Assembly: GCA_046329495.1 (NCBI GenBank)
Contig: JAXLUO010000003.1
Location: forward strand, 323,081-387,080
From: Bog-950 sp046329495
GTDB taxonomy: Bacteria; Bacteroidota; Bacteroidia; Chitinophagales; LD1
DNA length: 64,000 nucleotides
Reading direction: 5' to 3'
Position numbers and translations under genes: made by a program. Shown here one piece after another: positions 42,572-50,176 of this stretch (the stretch's first letter is position 1; each line of letters opens with the position of its first letter). The notes under the pieces were generated by a model that was not told where the DNA came from, made no database searches, and saw only the letters and a program-made list of their open reading frames with translations.

Positions 42572-44809
42572 CTATTCAGTATCCTCGCTATCAAAGCGGC
42601 TTACTTCCAGTATGCCGTCCAACGAGGTCATGCGGTGGATGAGGTCTTCCAGTTCGGCGGTATCGTGCACATATACCATAATGCGGCCTTCGAACACCCC
42701 ATCGGAACTATCGAAGGAGATAGAGCGCATGTTGAGGTTCATTTGGCCGGTAATGATGTTGGTTATTTTGTTTACCAAACCCACATCATCTAAACCGGTA
42801 AGCTTAATACCGGTAAGGAAGGCAATTTCGTGCTGTTTGGTCCAGCGGGTTTTGATAATGCGGTAGGCGTATTTGCTCATTAACTGCACCGCATTAGGGC
42901 AGTTGGTGCGGTGAATTTTTATACCATCGTTAATGGTAAGGAAGCCGAACACGTCATCGCCCGGTATAGGGTTGCAGCAAGGGGCGAACTTGTAATCTAT
43001 TTTTTCGGCGGTTTCGCCCATTATCAGCAACTCCGCATTCTTCTGCAGCGTGGCTTTTACAATTTCATCAATGTTTTCGCTGGCACCCAGCTTCTGGGCA
43101 TTTTGGGCTTTAGGCAATTTAATTTTGCCCGCTATTACTTCCAGTTTATCCAACTGGGCTACATCTATTTTCTTACCCGCAATGGCATAATACAGGTCGG
43201 TAGCCGAAATCATTTTGAAGTAGTTCATCAGCAGCAGGATGTTGGCTTCGGATATTTCCATCCGTAACTGCTTCATGCGTTTTTCCAGCACTTCTTTGCC
43301 CTCGGTAGCTACCTTCTTCTTCTCGTCCTTTAAGGTTTGCTTAATAACGGAACGGGCCTTGGCCGTAACCACATAGGTTAACCAATCTTCGTTTGGCACC
43401 TGCTTGTTGCTGGTAAGTATCTGAATCTGGTCGCCGTTCTTAAGCACATAGCTCAGCGGCACCAGTTTATTATTCACTTTAGCGCCGATGCACTTTTTAC
43501 CTACATCGCTGTGGATCTCGAAAGCAAAGTCAAGTGCAGTAGCACCTTTGCGCAGGCGTTTTAAATCGCCTTTGGGGGTAAATACAAATATCTCATCGCT
43601 GAACAGTTCGTATTTAAACTCGTTTACCACGTCAAGCGCAGTAGCATCGCTGCTGCTGAGTACACCGCGTATTTTATTCAGCCATTCATCCAGGGCACTA
43701 TCGGCGCTGCCTTCCTTATATTTCCAGTGGGCGGCAAAACCTTTCTCTGCAATTTCGTGCATACGCTCGGTGCGTATCTGTATCTCCACCCACTTACCGG
43801 CATTGCTCATCACGGTAGTGTGCAGAGCCTCGTAACCGTTGGCTTTAGGATTGCTTAACCAATCGCGCAAACGCTCGGGGTTGGGATGATAGATGTCCGT
43901 AATGGCCGAATACACGCCCCAGCAATCGCTTTTCTCTTTTTCGGGCGGCGATTTTAAGATGATGCGGATGGCAAACAAGTCGTAGATCTCCTCGAACGGA
44001 ACGCCTTTGTTTTTGATTTTATTAAAGATGGAGAAGATAGACTTAGGGCGGCCGTAGATATCAAAGTTAAAGCCGCGCTTTTCCAGTTCCTCTTTCAGCG
44101 GACGGATAAAATCGTGAATGAATTTGGTGCGCTCGCGTTTGGTTTCGTTCAGGCGGCGGGCGATGTCCTTATACGTTTCCGGCTCGGTATGCTTTAGCGA
44201 GAGGTCTTCCATCTCGGTTTTAATAGCATACAAACCCATACGGTGGGCCAACGGGGCATACAAGAACATGGTTTCGCTGGCAATCTTCAACTGCTTTTCG
44301 CGTTTCAGCGAATCGAGTGTACGCATGTTGTGCAAACGGTCTGCCAGCTTGATGAGGATAACACGTATGTCATCATTCAGCGTAAGCAACAACTTACGGA
44401 AGTTCTCTGCCTGCAGGCTGCTGTTTAAATCGAAGATGCCGGAGATCTTGGTAAGGCCATCCACAATTTTGGCAACTTCCTTATTAAAGTGGCTTTCAAT
44501 TTCCTCTAAGGTTATTTCGGTATCCTCTACCACATCGTGCAGCAGAGCGCAGATAACCGAGGTTGCATCCAGCCCCATTTCTTCGGTAACAATGCGTGCC
44601 ACAGCAATGGGATGGATTACATAAGGTTCACCGCTTTTACGGCGCATATCCTTATGCGCCTCCATCGACATTTCAAAGGCTTCGCGTATCATCTTCTTTT
44701 CGCCCTGCGACATGTTTTTGCGCAGCGAACGGAGGAGGGCACGGTATTCCTTTAAAATAACCTTCTTCTCAGCTTCTAAATCGATGGTATGTTCGGTGGT
44801 ATTGCTCAT
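42572..44809 (-). CDS. Bifunctional (p)ppGpp synthetase/hydrolase (RelA/SpoT family)
   Basis: This 745-residue Rel protein has an HD hydrolase domain with the conserved HD pair His91-Asp92 (LLHDVVEDTEIT) and an earlier ligand His66 (VIHPI), a synthetase domain (about 240-380, with IYGRPKSIFSIFNK and DLFAIRII), a TGS domain (about 405-465) and a C-terminal ACT domain. With intact HD residues and synthetase motifs, it should both make and degrade the stringent-response alarmone. It is the only gene of this type in the window and is downstream of the cyclase on the same strand. Confidence 0.94.
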   Translation of the reverse strand: MSNTTEHTIDLEAEKKVILKEYRALLRSLRKNMSQGEKKMIREAFEMSMEAHKDMRRKSGEPYVIHPIAVARIVTEEMGLDATSVICALLHDVVEDTEITLEEIESHFNKEVAKIVDGLTKISGIFDLNSSLQAENFRKLLLTLNDDIRVILIKLADRLHNMRTLDSLKREKQLKIASETMFLYAPLAHRMGLYAIKTEMEDLSLKHTEPETYKDIARRLNETKRERTKFIHDFIRPLKEELEKRGFNFDIYGRPKSIFSIFNKIKNKGVPFEEIYDLFAIRIILKSPPEKEKSDCWGVYSAITDIYHPNPERLRDWLSNPKANGYEALHTTVMSNAGKWVEIQIRTERMHEIAEKGFAAHWKYKEGSADSALDEWLNKIRGVLSSSDATALDVVNEFKYELFSDEIFVFTPKGDLKRLRKGATALDFAFEIHSDVGKKCIGAKVNNKLVPLSYVLKNGDQIQILTSNKQVPNEDWLTYVVTAKARSVIKQTLKDEKKKVATEGKEVLEKRMKQLRMEISEANILLLMNYFKMISATDLYYAIAGKKIDVAQLDKLEVIAGKIKLPKAQNAQKLGASENIDEIVKATLQKNAELLIMGETAEKIDYKFAPCCNPIPGDDVFGFLTINDGIKIHRTNCPNAVQLMSKYAYRIIKTRWTKQHEIAFLTGIKLTGLDDVGLVNKITNIITGQMNLNMRSISFDSSDGVFEGRIMVYVHDTAELEDLIHRMTSLDGILEVSRFDSEDTE

Positions 44810-44968
44810 TGGCTTGCTTGAATATACAAATAACTCTTCAGGAATTACAACCGCTTTAACGGATGTTTGCGAAGTAAGAGTTTAGCCGCCAAAAGCAGTT
44901 ACCTGCTGCTGCTTTATTACCCACCAATTATTTCCTTGTTGTACAACTTAGTACGCAACACAGATACT

Positions 44969-47233
44969 TTAAATTATGTCGGTTGTTTCATGTGTCAAGT
45001 GGTGCACTTGGGGCATAGCGACCATACGGTTATAGCGGCCCAGGGCCCAAATAGGGAAGATGTTGCGGTAATTAGTATAGCTAATACCGCAGCTATGGTT
45101 AAACACGCCGCTGATGTTTTCCTGCGGGAAATCGCCCTGCGGTGTTTGTCGGCTCATTAGTAACTGAATGCCCTTATCCAGCACCTCCCGCTTGTTGTAA
45201 CCGGCTTGCATTAAGCTTAGCAGTGCCCAGGCCGTATTAACCACCTGCGATTGTTGGCTTTGCACATAGTCCTTAACTACACAACTGCTGAAGTCTTCAC
45301 CCCAACCGCCATCAGCCATTTGTTTGCTTGCCAGAAATTGGCAGGCCTTGTTTAAGGCAGTAGTAAGATGCGGCGAAGGCTTATGCTCGTTGTATTGCGC
45401 CAAAGCCTCTACCCCAAACCAGGTGCCGTAGGTAAAGCATACGGCCCAACCCCCATACCAACTACCATCGGGGCGTTGGATGGAAAGGATAAAGTTTATA
45501 CCCTTTTTAAGCGCACGCTCAATTTCAGCGGTGCGATAACCGGGGTGTTTTTGGTGGAAGTCCAACAGGGCCTGGATAGAGGCAGACGAGCATTCTACAT
45601 AAGGGTACTCGATCATGATATTGCCGAATATGGCCGAAGGATTGAGCCATTCCAGCCATTCGGGCCCCCGTATCAGTTCGTAGCTGGCCCAGCCACCATT
45701 AGGGTTTTGGAAGGATAGAATGAGGTCGATGGACTGCTCCAACTTAGCAAGTGGCATTAAGGCGTTGGTGTTCAGCAAGCCTTCTTCGTGTAGCAGCATG
45801 TAAGTTTTAAGGCCTTCGGCTGTGCAATCGGTAATGGGCCAACCATGCTCGGCATTTGAAAATGGCCAACCGCCTACGGAATCGTGCCGGAAGAACTTTT
45901 TATGGTCGCGAACTTCCTCTTCAATCCGCGAAATGCGGATAAAGTCGCCGGCTTTGGCCAGGGTGTTTTTGCTATCCACTTGGGTCAGGTTTTCCAGCAG
46001 GGCCTGGACAGCAAAGGCGGTGTCCCAAAGCTGCGAGCCGTTGTAGCCATTCATTTTCATACCATCCTCGGCAACCCACAGGTAATCGAACCAGCGCTCC
46101 ACATGCTTTTTAAATTGTTGTGAACCGGCCCCATAGGCATGCCAGATAGCCACGGAATTAATAACCTGGTTAACGGGCCCGATATCGATGTAGTTGGTTT
46201 GGTCGTCTTCGGCATTGATATAATCAAGCGTAAACTGAAGGGCTTTTTGGCGCAGGCTTTTAAGGGCGAACTTTTCGTAGGTATTAGTAAAGAAGTTAAG
46301 GACCCTTAGTAAAGGCCTTGTGGGGTAATAGAGGTCTGCCTTAGCAACCCGGTCGCGGGCCGCTGGCCAATCTATTTCTTTATAAGCAGCAGTATAAAGC
46401 TCGGTACGGAGTTCGGCGGTTAGGGTAGTTGGTTTGGCCGTTACGCGGTGGCCGTAACAATAACCCATAGGCAGGTAAACCATGCGGGCATGGCACCAGT
46501 AGTTGCCGGGGTGGATGGGCAACGAGCGGGGCAAAAGCCAAAGTTCGGGCAACAGGCTATTGTTGCCTTTCCATTCATAAACCCCTAAAAGACTTAAATA
46601 AAACTTGCCCCAACCGGGCACGTAGGTGGCACCGCCGTTTTGGTGAATCCAGCTACGTGCTGCCGATATGGCAGGTTCGCTGCTATCCGTTCCAAGGATG
46701 CGCAGGGCCACATAATGCAGCACAGTACCAAACATGGTAGAGGCACCTTCCAGATGCAGGCCCCAGCCGCCGTCGGCATTTTGGTGGTTTAAAAAATAGC
46801 GCTTCAGCAGGGTTTGGTGGGGTAGGGGAAGAGGTGTTTCGGTAACGTACGAAGCGATAACCAGACCCGGAGCCAGAAAGTGCGGCCCCCCGTAATCGCC
46901 GGGCCAATGACCGCTTTCGGCTTGCAGGGCGGTATAAAAATCAATGGCTTTATGGGCTGCATCAGTTGAGTTGGCGGCTGGTTGTTGCCCTGTATTTGCC
47001 GACATTTGTTGTGCCCGGAATACCTGATCGGCACTGTTAGGGTTAGGGTATTTGTTCCAGCGGAAGTCACGGTCCATCTTGTTTAGCAGGGCTTTGCCTT
47101 CTACACTGTCCCAACCTTGAGCCGGTTCATTTATTTGCCAAACCTGACGACCTATTTTATTGGTTATCAGTTTAAAAAGATTCAACGTTTCGCGCATAAC
47201 TTTAAGTGGTTGTGCAGGTATAAATAGCACCAT
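44969..47233 (-). CDS. Oxidosqualene cyclase (cycloartenol/lanosterol synthase family)
   Basis: This 754-residue triterpene cyclase has the OSC catalytic motif DCTAE with Asp469 (squalene-hopene cyclases have DxDD). Other OSC features are NKIGRQVWQ near the N-terminus, WCHARMVYLPM (residues 246-256, His248 matching the OSC catalytic-pocket His), GYNGSQLWD (Tyr397), YGGWAVCFTYGTWFGVEAL (593-611), and the ending SYTNYRNIFPIWALGRY. OSCs cyclise 2,3-oxidosqualene to sterols or related triterpenols. The pocket residues Tyr397, His463 and Ile467 match those reported for plant cycloartenol synthase (Tyr410, His477, Ile481), whereas lanosterol synthases differ at these sites. No squalene monooxygenase or sterol-modifying gene is in the window. 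An in-frame ATG at 47197 is an alternative start. Confidence 0.93.
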   Translation of the reverse strand: MVLFIPAQPLKVMRETLNLFKLITNKIGRQVWQINEPAQGWDSVEGKALLNKMDRDFRWNKYPNPNSADQVFRAQQMSANTGQQPAANSTDAAHKAIDFYTALQAESGHWPGDYGGPHFLAPGLVIASYVTETPLPLPHQTLLKRYFLNHQNADGGWGLHLEGASTMFGTVLHYVALRILGTDSSEPAISAARSWIHQNGGATYVPGWGKFYLSLLGVYEWKGNNSLLPELWLLPRSLPIHPGNYWCHARMVYLPMGYCYGHRVTAKPTTLTAELRTELYTAAYKEIDWPAARDRVAKADLYYPTRPLLRVLNFFTNTYEKFALKSLRQKALQFTLDYINAEDDQTNYIDIGPVNQVINSVAIWHAYGAGSQQFKKHVERWFDYLWVAEDGMKMNGYNGSQLWDTAFAVQALLENLTQVDSKNTLAKAGDFIRISRIEEEVRDHKKFFRHDSVGGWPFSNAEHGWPITDCTAEGLKTYMLLHEEGLLNTNALMPLAKLEQSIDLILSFQNPNGGWASYELIRGPEWLEWLNPSAIFGNIMIEYPYVECSSASIQALLDFHQKHPGYRTAEIERALKKGINFILSIQRPDGSWYGGWAVCFTYGTWFGVEALAQYNEHKPSPHLTTALNKACQFLASKQMADGGWGEDFSSCVVKDYVQSQQSQVVNTAWALLSLMQAGYNKREVLDKGIQLLMSRQTPQGDFPQENISGVFNHSCGISYTNYRNIFPIWALGRYNRMVAMPQVHHLTHETTDII

Positions 47234-47291
47234 TTCAAAAGCGAAAGGTTAAGCTGCCCTTCCTCTCGTGCTATTACTTCCTCGGTTTAAC

Positions 47292-47340
47292 CACCTAAGC
47301 TCTTTATGGACTTAGGTGACTCATGAAAGAAGTTTCACCT
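47292..47340 (-). promoter_or_regulatory. Mutually exclusive hairpins in the cyclase leader
   Basis: CACCTAAG (47292-47299) pairs with CTTAGGTG (47311-47318). AGGTGA (47314-47319) can instead pair with TCACCT (47335-47340). The two pairings share bases, the design of a switchable leader. It lies 60-110 bases upstream of the cyclase start codon. Confidence 0.4.
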
Positions 47341-47606
47341 GCCTTCAACGACACGAAGGTAGTGATGGAATTGGCTTTTGCGAATATTTCGCTGTTAAAG
47401 TTTTGCAGGCTTGGTGGTTGGAAGCTAAATATGCTTTAGAGGCGCTTGCGGGTTGGCCTTAGGGTCTTCGTGGCAAACTGCTTAGGGGCTGATATTGCGA
47501 GGTTAGAAACTTGTCTGGTTAAGGTTGCAGTCCTTAGCGCGAAGGATTGAACGGGTGTCGATAGGGCTAAACCGGTTCCGGCTAAAGGCGGTGCATGATA
47601 CCTGAC

Positions 47607-47629
47607 GGTACTGCTATTTTGGCAGTACC
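47607..47629. repeat. Hairpin GGTACTGC/GCAGTACC
   Basis: A perfect 8-bp inverted repeat with a 7-base loop, just upstream (on the plus strand) of the terminator at 47635-47663. Confidence 0.7.
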
Positions 47630-47634
47630 CGTAA

Positions 47635-47663
47635 AACAAAAAAGCCGGGGCAGGCCCGGCTTT
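47635..47663 (-). terminator. Terminator of the 125-residue exported protein gene
   Basis: A 9-bp perfect stem (47641-47649 with 47655-47663), followed on the minus strand by a T-rich run. Confidence 0.85.
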
Positions 47664-47685
47664 GTGCAATGGATGTATAGCTTAA

Positions 47686-48063
47686 TTACCGCCCGGTTAC
47701 GCCGGTGGCAGAGGTGTTTACTTCAACGGTGGTCATGCCCGGTTTTACCAAGGTGCAAGCAATAGGTTTCTTTTCGCTGGTCATCAGGCAAACCACGTCG
47801 TTTTCCTTAATGTAAACCTTGTTGGTGCTAAGGCCGCCATAGGTGTTCAGTTTAGGATCGCGGATTTCCTCTTTAGGGCCTGCAAATACGGCTACGCCTT
47901 TTTCGCAGGTGTTTTTAATGGTGATGGTTACTTCCTTATTGGCTTGTACGGGGGCTTCGGGCTTGGCAGCAGGTTCATCGTTGCTGGCAACTTCCTGAGC
48001 GCTGGCCGCTAAAGAGCAAAAAGCAAAAGCTGCGGCTATCATCAAATGGGTCGTTCTTTTCAT
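47686..48063 (-). CDS. Hypothetical exported protein
   Basis: This 125-residue protein has a signal peptide (about 1-22, ending ASAQ) and a short Pro/Ala/Glu-rich linker, followed by one beta domain with three cysteines (in KNTCEKG, VVCLM and IACTLV) and an ending TTVEVNTSATGVTGR. I do not recognise a family. The single beta domain resembles small periplasmic adapter domains. It has its own strong terminator and is about 180 bases from the next gene, so it is probably monocistronic. Confidence 0.7.
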   Translation of the reverse strand: MKRTTHLMIAAAFAFCSLAASAQEVASNDEPAAKPEAPVQANKEVTITIKNTCEKGVAVFAGPKEEIRDPKLNTYGGLSTNKVYIKENDVVCLMTSEKKPIACTLVKPGMTTVEVNTSATGVTGR

Positions 48064-48245
48064 ACGTCGACGTTTTTAGTGTTCGTAAAGTTACGAACCC
48101 TTTATGTGGATATCATACACTTTTGAACACATGTTTCGTTACTGTGTTCAGTAAATAGGTCGTATTGGCATTAAAATACATGGGTAAATGCACAAAAGGC
48201 TGCACTTGCAGTTAGTTTTAACAATAATGTGCCGGAAGGAATGGC

Positions 48246-48650
48246 CTACTTAAGGCAAATAAGTGTGCTGCCGTAGCCGAAGCGGCTGTGGTAATCGTTA
48301 TTATAGGAGCGCACTTGGGGGTGTTTCTCCAGTATTTTGTAGATCTCGGCTTTTAGCTTGCCTTTACCGTGGCCATGCACTACACGAAATTCCATTTTAC
48401 CCGAGGCAATGGCCTTGTCCAGTGCTTTTTCGAATTCATCGATCTGGTGAAACAGGGCATCCTGCGGAGCAATGCGACCCGGGCCAACCTGGGTGGGGTG
48501 CAGGTGCAGGTCTATCACATCATCGCCGCCCGAAACCTTGGTGTTATATTTGGGGTTGGCGGCACCCATCAGGTACATACGCAGTAACTCTGCATCCACC
48601 TGTTGGTTGCTGTGATGTGTGCGGTCGTATTTTTTATCCTTTTTACCCAC
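48246..48650 (-). CDS. Smr-domain protein
   Basis: This 134-residue protein carries a C-terminal Smr domain with DVIDLHLH near the start of the domain and the VVHGHGKGKLK signature (about residues 88-98). The Smr domain is found at the end of MutS2 and in free-standing forms, some with nicking or RNase activity. The N-terminus is polar and likely unstructured. It follows the PH-domain gene on the same strand with a 3-base gap, so the two are probably co-transcribed. No substrate can be read. Confidence 0.86.
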   Translation of the reverse strand: MGKKDKKYDRTHHSNQQVDAELLRMYLMGAANPKYNTKVSGGDDVIDLHLHPTQVGPGRIAPQDALFHQIDEFEKALDKAIASGKMEFRVVHGHGKGKLKAEIYKILEKHPQVRSYNNDYHSRFGYGSTLICLK

Positions 48651-48653
48651 GGC

Positions 48654-49025
48654 TTAGCTCGATACCTCCTGGAACTTTTTACGGAACTCGGTTGGGGCGG
48701 CAATGTTAGGGAATTCCTCGCGCGTGCCACCCGTGCCAATTATAATAATAGTGCCATAACCCAAAAGGCGACCCATTATGCTTTGGTCAACGTTTACGGT
48801 TTCAATTTTATTGAGGTTCATTTCGAGCGTGTGGCGTGAAATGAGTCCGGTTTTGCAGATGATGCGCTTGTTGGTGACTACAAATTCATCACTCCAGCGG
48901 GCCAGGGCGGGTGCAATAAACAGGGTAAGCAGGCCTTTCAGGCTAAAGAAGATGGTCCAGTGGTATTTGGTTTCAAATACCACATGTTCATCGCGGATTA
49001 GATTATTGTTGACATAGTGCCCCAT
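48654..49025 (-). CDS. PH-domain-like (bPH) membrane protein
   Basis: This 123-residue protein has one hydrophobic membrane segment (about residues 25-42, FFSLKGLLTLFIAP) and a bacterial PH-like domain with the DEFVVTNKRIICKTGLI start typical of DUF304/bPH2, followed by IETVNVDQSIMGRLLGYGTIIIIGTGG. The family is widespread and functionally unclear. It sits immediately upstream of the Smr gene. The small membrane peptide gene and tRNA-like RNA precede it on the same strand, but a terminator lies between. Confidence 0.84.
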   Translation of the reverse strand: MGHYVNNNLIRDEHVVFETKYHWTIFFSLKGLLTLFIAPALARWSDEFVVTNKRIICKTGLISRHTLEMNLNKIETVNVDQSIMGRLLGYGTIIIIGTGGTREEFPNIAAPTEFRKKFQEVSS

Positions 49026-49087
49026 GGCGTGTTACAATTTTGCGGGCGAAAATAATGAACGTAGGAGAATGAACACCCGTAAAAACG

Positions 49088-49115
49088 GAACGGGGCGCCC
49101 TAAGCAACCCCGTTC
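49088..49115 (-). terminator. Terminator after the 41-residue membrane peptide gene
   Basis: An 8-bp perfect stem (GAACGGGG 49088-49095 with CCCCGTTC 49108-49115) with a T run on the minus strand, 28 bases after the peptide stop codon. Confidence 0.82.
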
Positions 49116-49143
49116 ACCCCTAAACCATCTATAAAAAGTTGTG

Positions 49144-49269
49144 TTATGCTTCGTCTTCGTCGCCGGAAAGCACCTTAATGAACCTGAAAAACAGATCGAA
49201 AGGCAAGCTCAGAATATTGAACGCAAGAATCAATACGAACGTGAAGAACACGGGCAATGTCCGGAGCAT
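49144..49269 (-). CDS. 41-residue membrane peptide
   Basis: The peptide runs from ATG (complement of 49267-49269) to TAA (complement of 49144-49146). It begins MLRTLPVFFTFVLILAFNIL, a membrane helix, and ends in an acidic tail (SGDEDEA). It is followed by a strong terminator, lies on the strand of the tRNA-like RNA and is 97 bases downstream of its 3' end. I do not recognise a family. Such small membrane peptides with a helix and charged tail are common in Bacteroidota and often missed. Expression is inferred from the promoter-terminator arrangement. Confidence 0.6.
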   Translation of the reverse strand: MLRTLPVFFTFVLILAFNILSLPFDLFFRFIKVLSGDEDEA

Positions 49270-49356
49270 AGCTATCTATTTAAAGGTTAAAAAATCGGTT
49301 TCCGTAAGGCCGGCAACTCTTCTGCACGCGGAGTTCCACTTCCTGTGCCGGGCTTT

Positions 49357-49363
49357 AAAAAAA
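49357..49363 (-). terminator. T run after the tRNA-like RNA
   Basis: A 7-T run on the minus strand directly after the 3' acceptor strand (GCAC then T7). The acceptor helix may act as the preceding stem, so it could end the RNA or only weaken elongation. Confidence 0.5.
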
Positions 49364-49366
49364 GTG

Positions 49367-49516
49367 CTGTTGGGGTAGGAGTCGAACCTACACAGGGCGG
49401 TTAGCCATCGTTGCAGATGATTGTGGTTAACCCAACCATCATCCGCAACTATGATTTATTCCGGAATCCCTACCCCCGAGACAGGAGGGCATGTCTGCCA
49501 GTTTCATCACCCAACA
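49367..49516 (-). ncRNA. tRNA-like RNA, class II (Leu-type) with giant variable arm
   Basis: Read on the minus strand: acceptor stem TGTTGGG/CCCAACA (7 of 7 paired), TG at positions 8-9, a 3-bp D stem ATG/CAT with loop AAACTGGCAGA as in tRNA-Leu, an anticodon-like arm CCCTC-CTGTCTC-GGGGG (anticodon by position GUC), then an 81-nt variable region. The T arm is GTAGG-TTCGACT-CCTAC and the discriminator is G; CCA is not encoded, as for tRNA-Leu at 59868. The variable region holds a 12-bp plus 4-bp hairpin (49410-49449) inside a short AGGG/CCCT stem. Ordinary class II tRNAs have 12-20 nt there. It could be a functional non-coding RNA or a disrupted tRNA; promoter and T run argue that it is transcribed. 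Confidence 0.6.
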
Positions 49517-49539
49517 ATGTTTGTATCAGAACGATAGTG

Positions 49540-49571
49540 CAAAGATAAGCGGTAGGCTTATTTCTTGCAAA
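49540..49571 (-). promoter_or_regulatory. Promoter of the tRNA-like RNA unit
   Basis: On the minus strand TTTG (49568-49571) is followed by a 20-base spacer and TATCTTTG (49540-49547), a match to the Bacteroidota -33/-7 form. It lies 23 bases upstream of the tRNA-like 5' end. Confidence 0.75.
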
Positions 49572-49658
49572 TAATTTAAAGAAAATGAGTTTTATTTACA
49601 GTAAAATCAATAAATTTGCTTTTAGTTGTTTTTTTATCAAAATGGAGGGCTAAAACGT

Positions 49659-50141
49659 ATGTCTGATTATCAAATTGACAATCTGGATTTAAAGATCCTG
49701 AACCTTTTAATGCAAAATGCCTTTATGCCTTACACTGAAATAGGGAAGGAATTATATGTGTCTCCGGGTACGGTGCACGTACGTATGAATAAAATGCAGA
49801 AGATGGGCGTGGTGCAGAATCCGCAGTTGCATGTAAACTTTGCCAAGCTGGGCCTGGATGTTACGGCGTTTATAGGTGTGTTCCTAATCCGTAGCGACCA
49901 GTACGATAAGGTAGTAAATGCCCTTAAGAAGATTGAGGAAGTAATTTCGTGCCACTATACTACAGGTAACTATAGTTTGTTTTTAAAGGTGGTATGCCGC
50001 GATACCCAGCACTTGCGCGAAGTGCTGCACGATAAGTTGCAGCGAATTGAAGGGATTAACAGAACGGAGACGTTGATATCGCTGGAGGAGAGCTTTAGCC
50101 GGCCGTTGCACATTAAGGTGGATGAACCTAAGAAGAAGTAG
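49659..50141 (+). CDS. Lrp/AsnC-family transcriptional regulator
   Basis: This 160-residue regulator has an N-terminal helix-turn-helix (LDLKILNLLMQNAFMPYTEIGKELYVSPGTVHVRMNKM) and a C-terminal RAM/ligand-binding domain (TAFIGVFLI...CHYTTGNYSLFLKV). Lrp-family proteins sense amino acids and bind DNA as dimers or octamers. I chose the ATG at 49659; the frame extends 11 codons upstream without similarity. Its divergent neighbour is the tRNA-like RNA unit, whose promoter is about 90 bases away, so Lrp could regulate that unit; that is speculation. Confidence 0.92.
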   Translation: MSDYQIDNLDLKILNLLMQNAFMPYTEIGKELYVSPGTVHVRMNKMQKMGVVQNPQLHVNFAKLGLDVTAFIGVFLIRSDQYDKVVNALKKIEEVISCHYTTGNYSLFLKVVCRDTQHLREVLHDKLQRIEGINRTETLISLEESFSRPLHIKVDEPKKK

Positions 50142-50148
50142 GGGCATA

Positions 50149-50176
50149 AAAAAAACCTGCACAGCAGGTTCTTTTT
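50149..50176. terminator. Bidirectional terminator
   Basis: AACCTGC (50154-50160) pairs with GCAGGTT (50164-50170) over a 3-base loop, with an A run before and T run after, so it can end transcription in both directions. It serves the Lrp-type gene. Confidence 0.85.

Larger units (their letters stand above)
47234..47685. other. Upstream region of the cyclase and unassigned sequence
   Basis: A 452-base stretch. It holds two overlapping inverted-repeat options at 47292-47340 on the cyclase leader side, an unassigned GC-rich part (47401-47600), a hairpin at 47607-47629 and the terminator of the exported-protein gene (47635-47663). No protein gene was supported. Confidence 0.6.
49026..49658. other. 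Intergenic unit holding the tRNA-like RNA and a small membrane peptide
   Basis: This 633-base stretch is not empty: on the minus strand it holds a consensus promoter (49540-49571), a tRNA-like RNA (49367-49516), a T run (49357-49363), a 41-residue membrane peptide (49144-49269) and a terminator (49088-49115). Confidence 0.75.

Noticed and set aside
44969..47233. Squalene-hopene cyclase
   Set aside because: The catalytic motif is DCTAE, not DxDD, and the segments at WCHxR and FTYGTWFG are of the OSC type; length is also that of OSCs.
47436..47669. 77-residue minus-strand frame
   Set aside because: It overlaps the terminator and a hairpin and has a composition unlike the neighbouring genes.
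49139..49378. 79-residue plus-strand frame
   Set aside because: It runs across the minus-strand membrane peptide gene and the RNA 3' end, and has no recognised features; it is a shadow.
49367..49516. tmRNA or hammerhead-like ribozyme in the same area
   Set aside because: The RNA is only 150 nt, has no tag-peptide frame, and has a full D arm, unlike tmRNA. A loosely hammerhead-like core in the cyclase leader (47290-47330) lacks key core bases.
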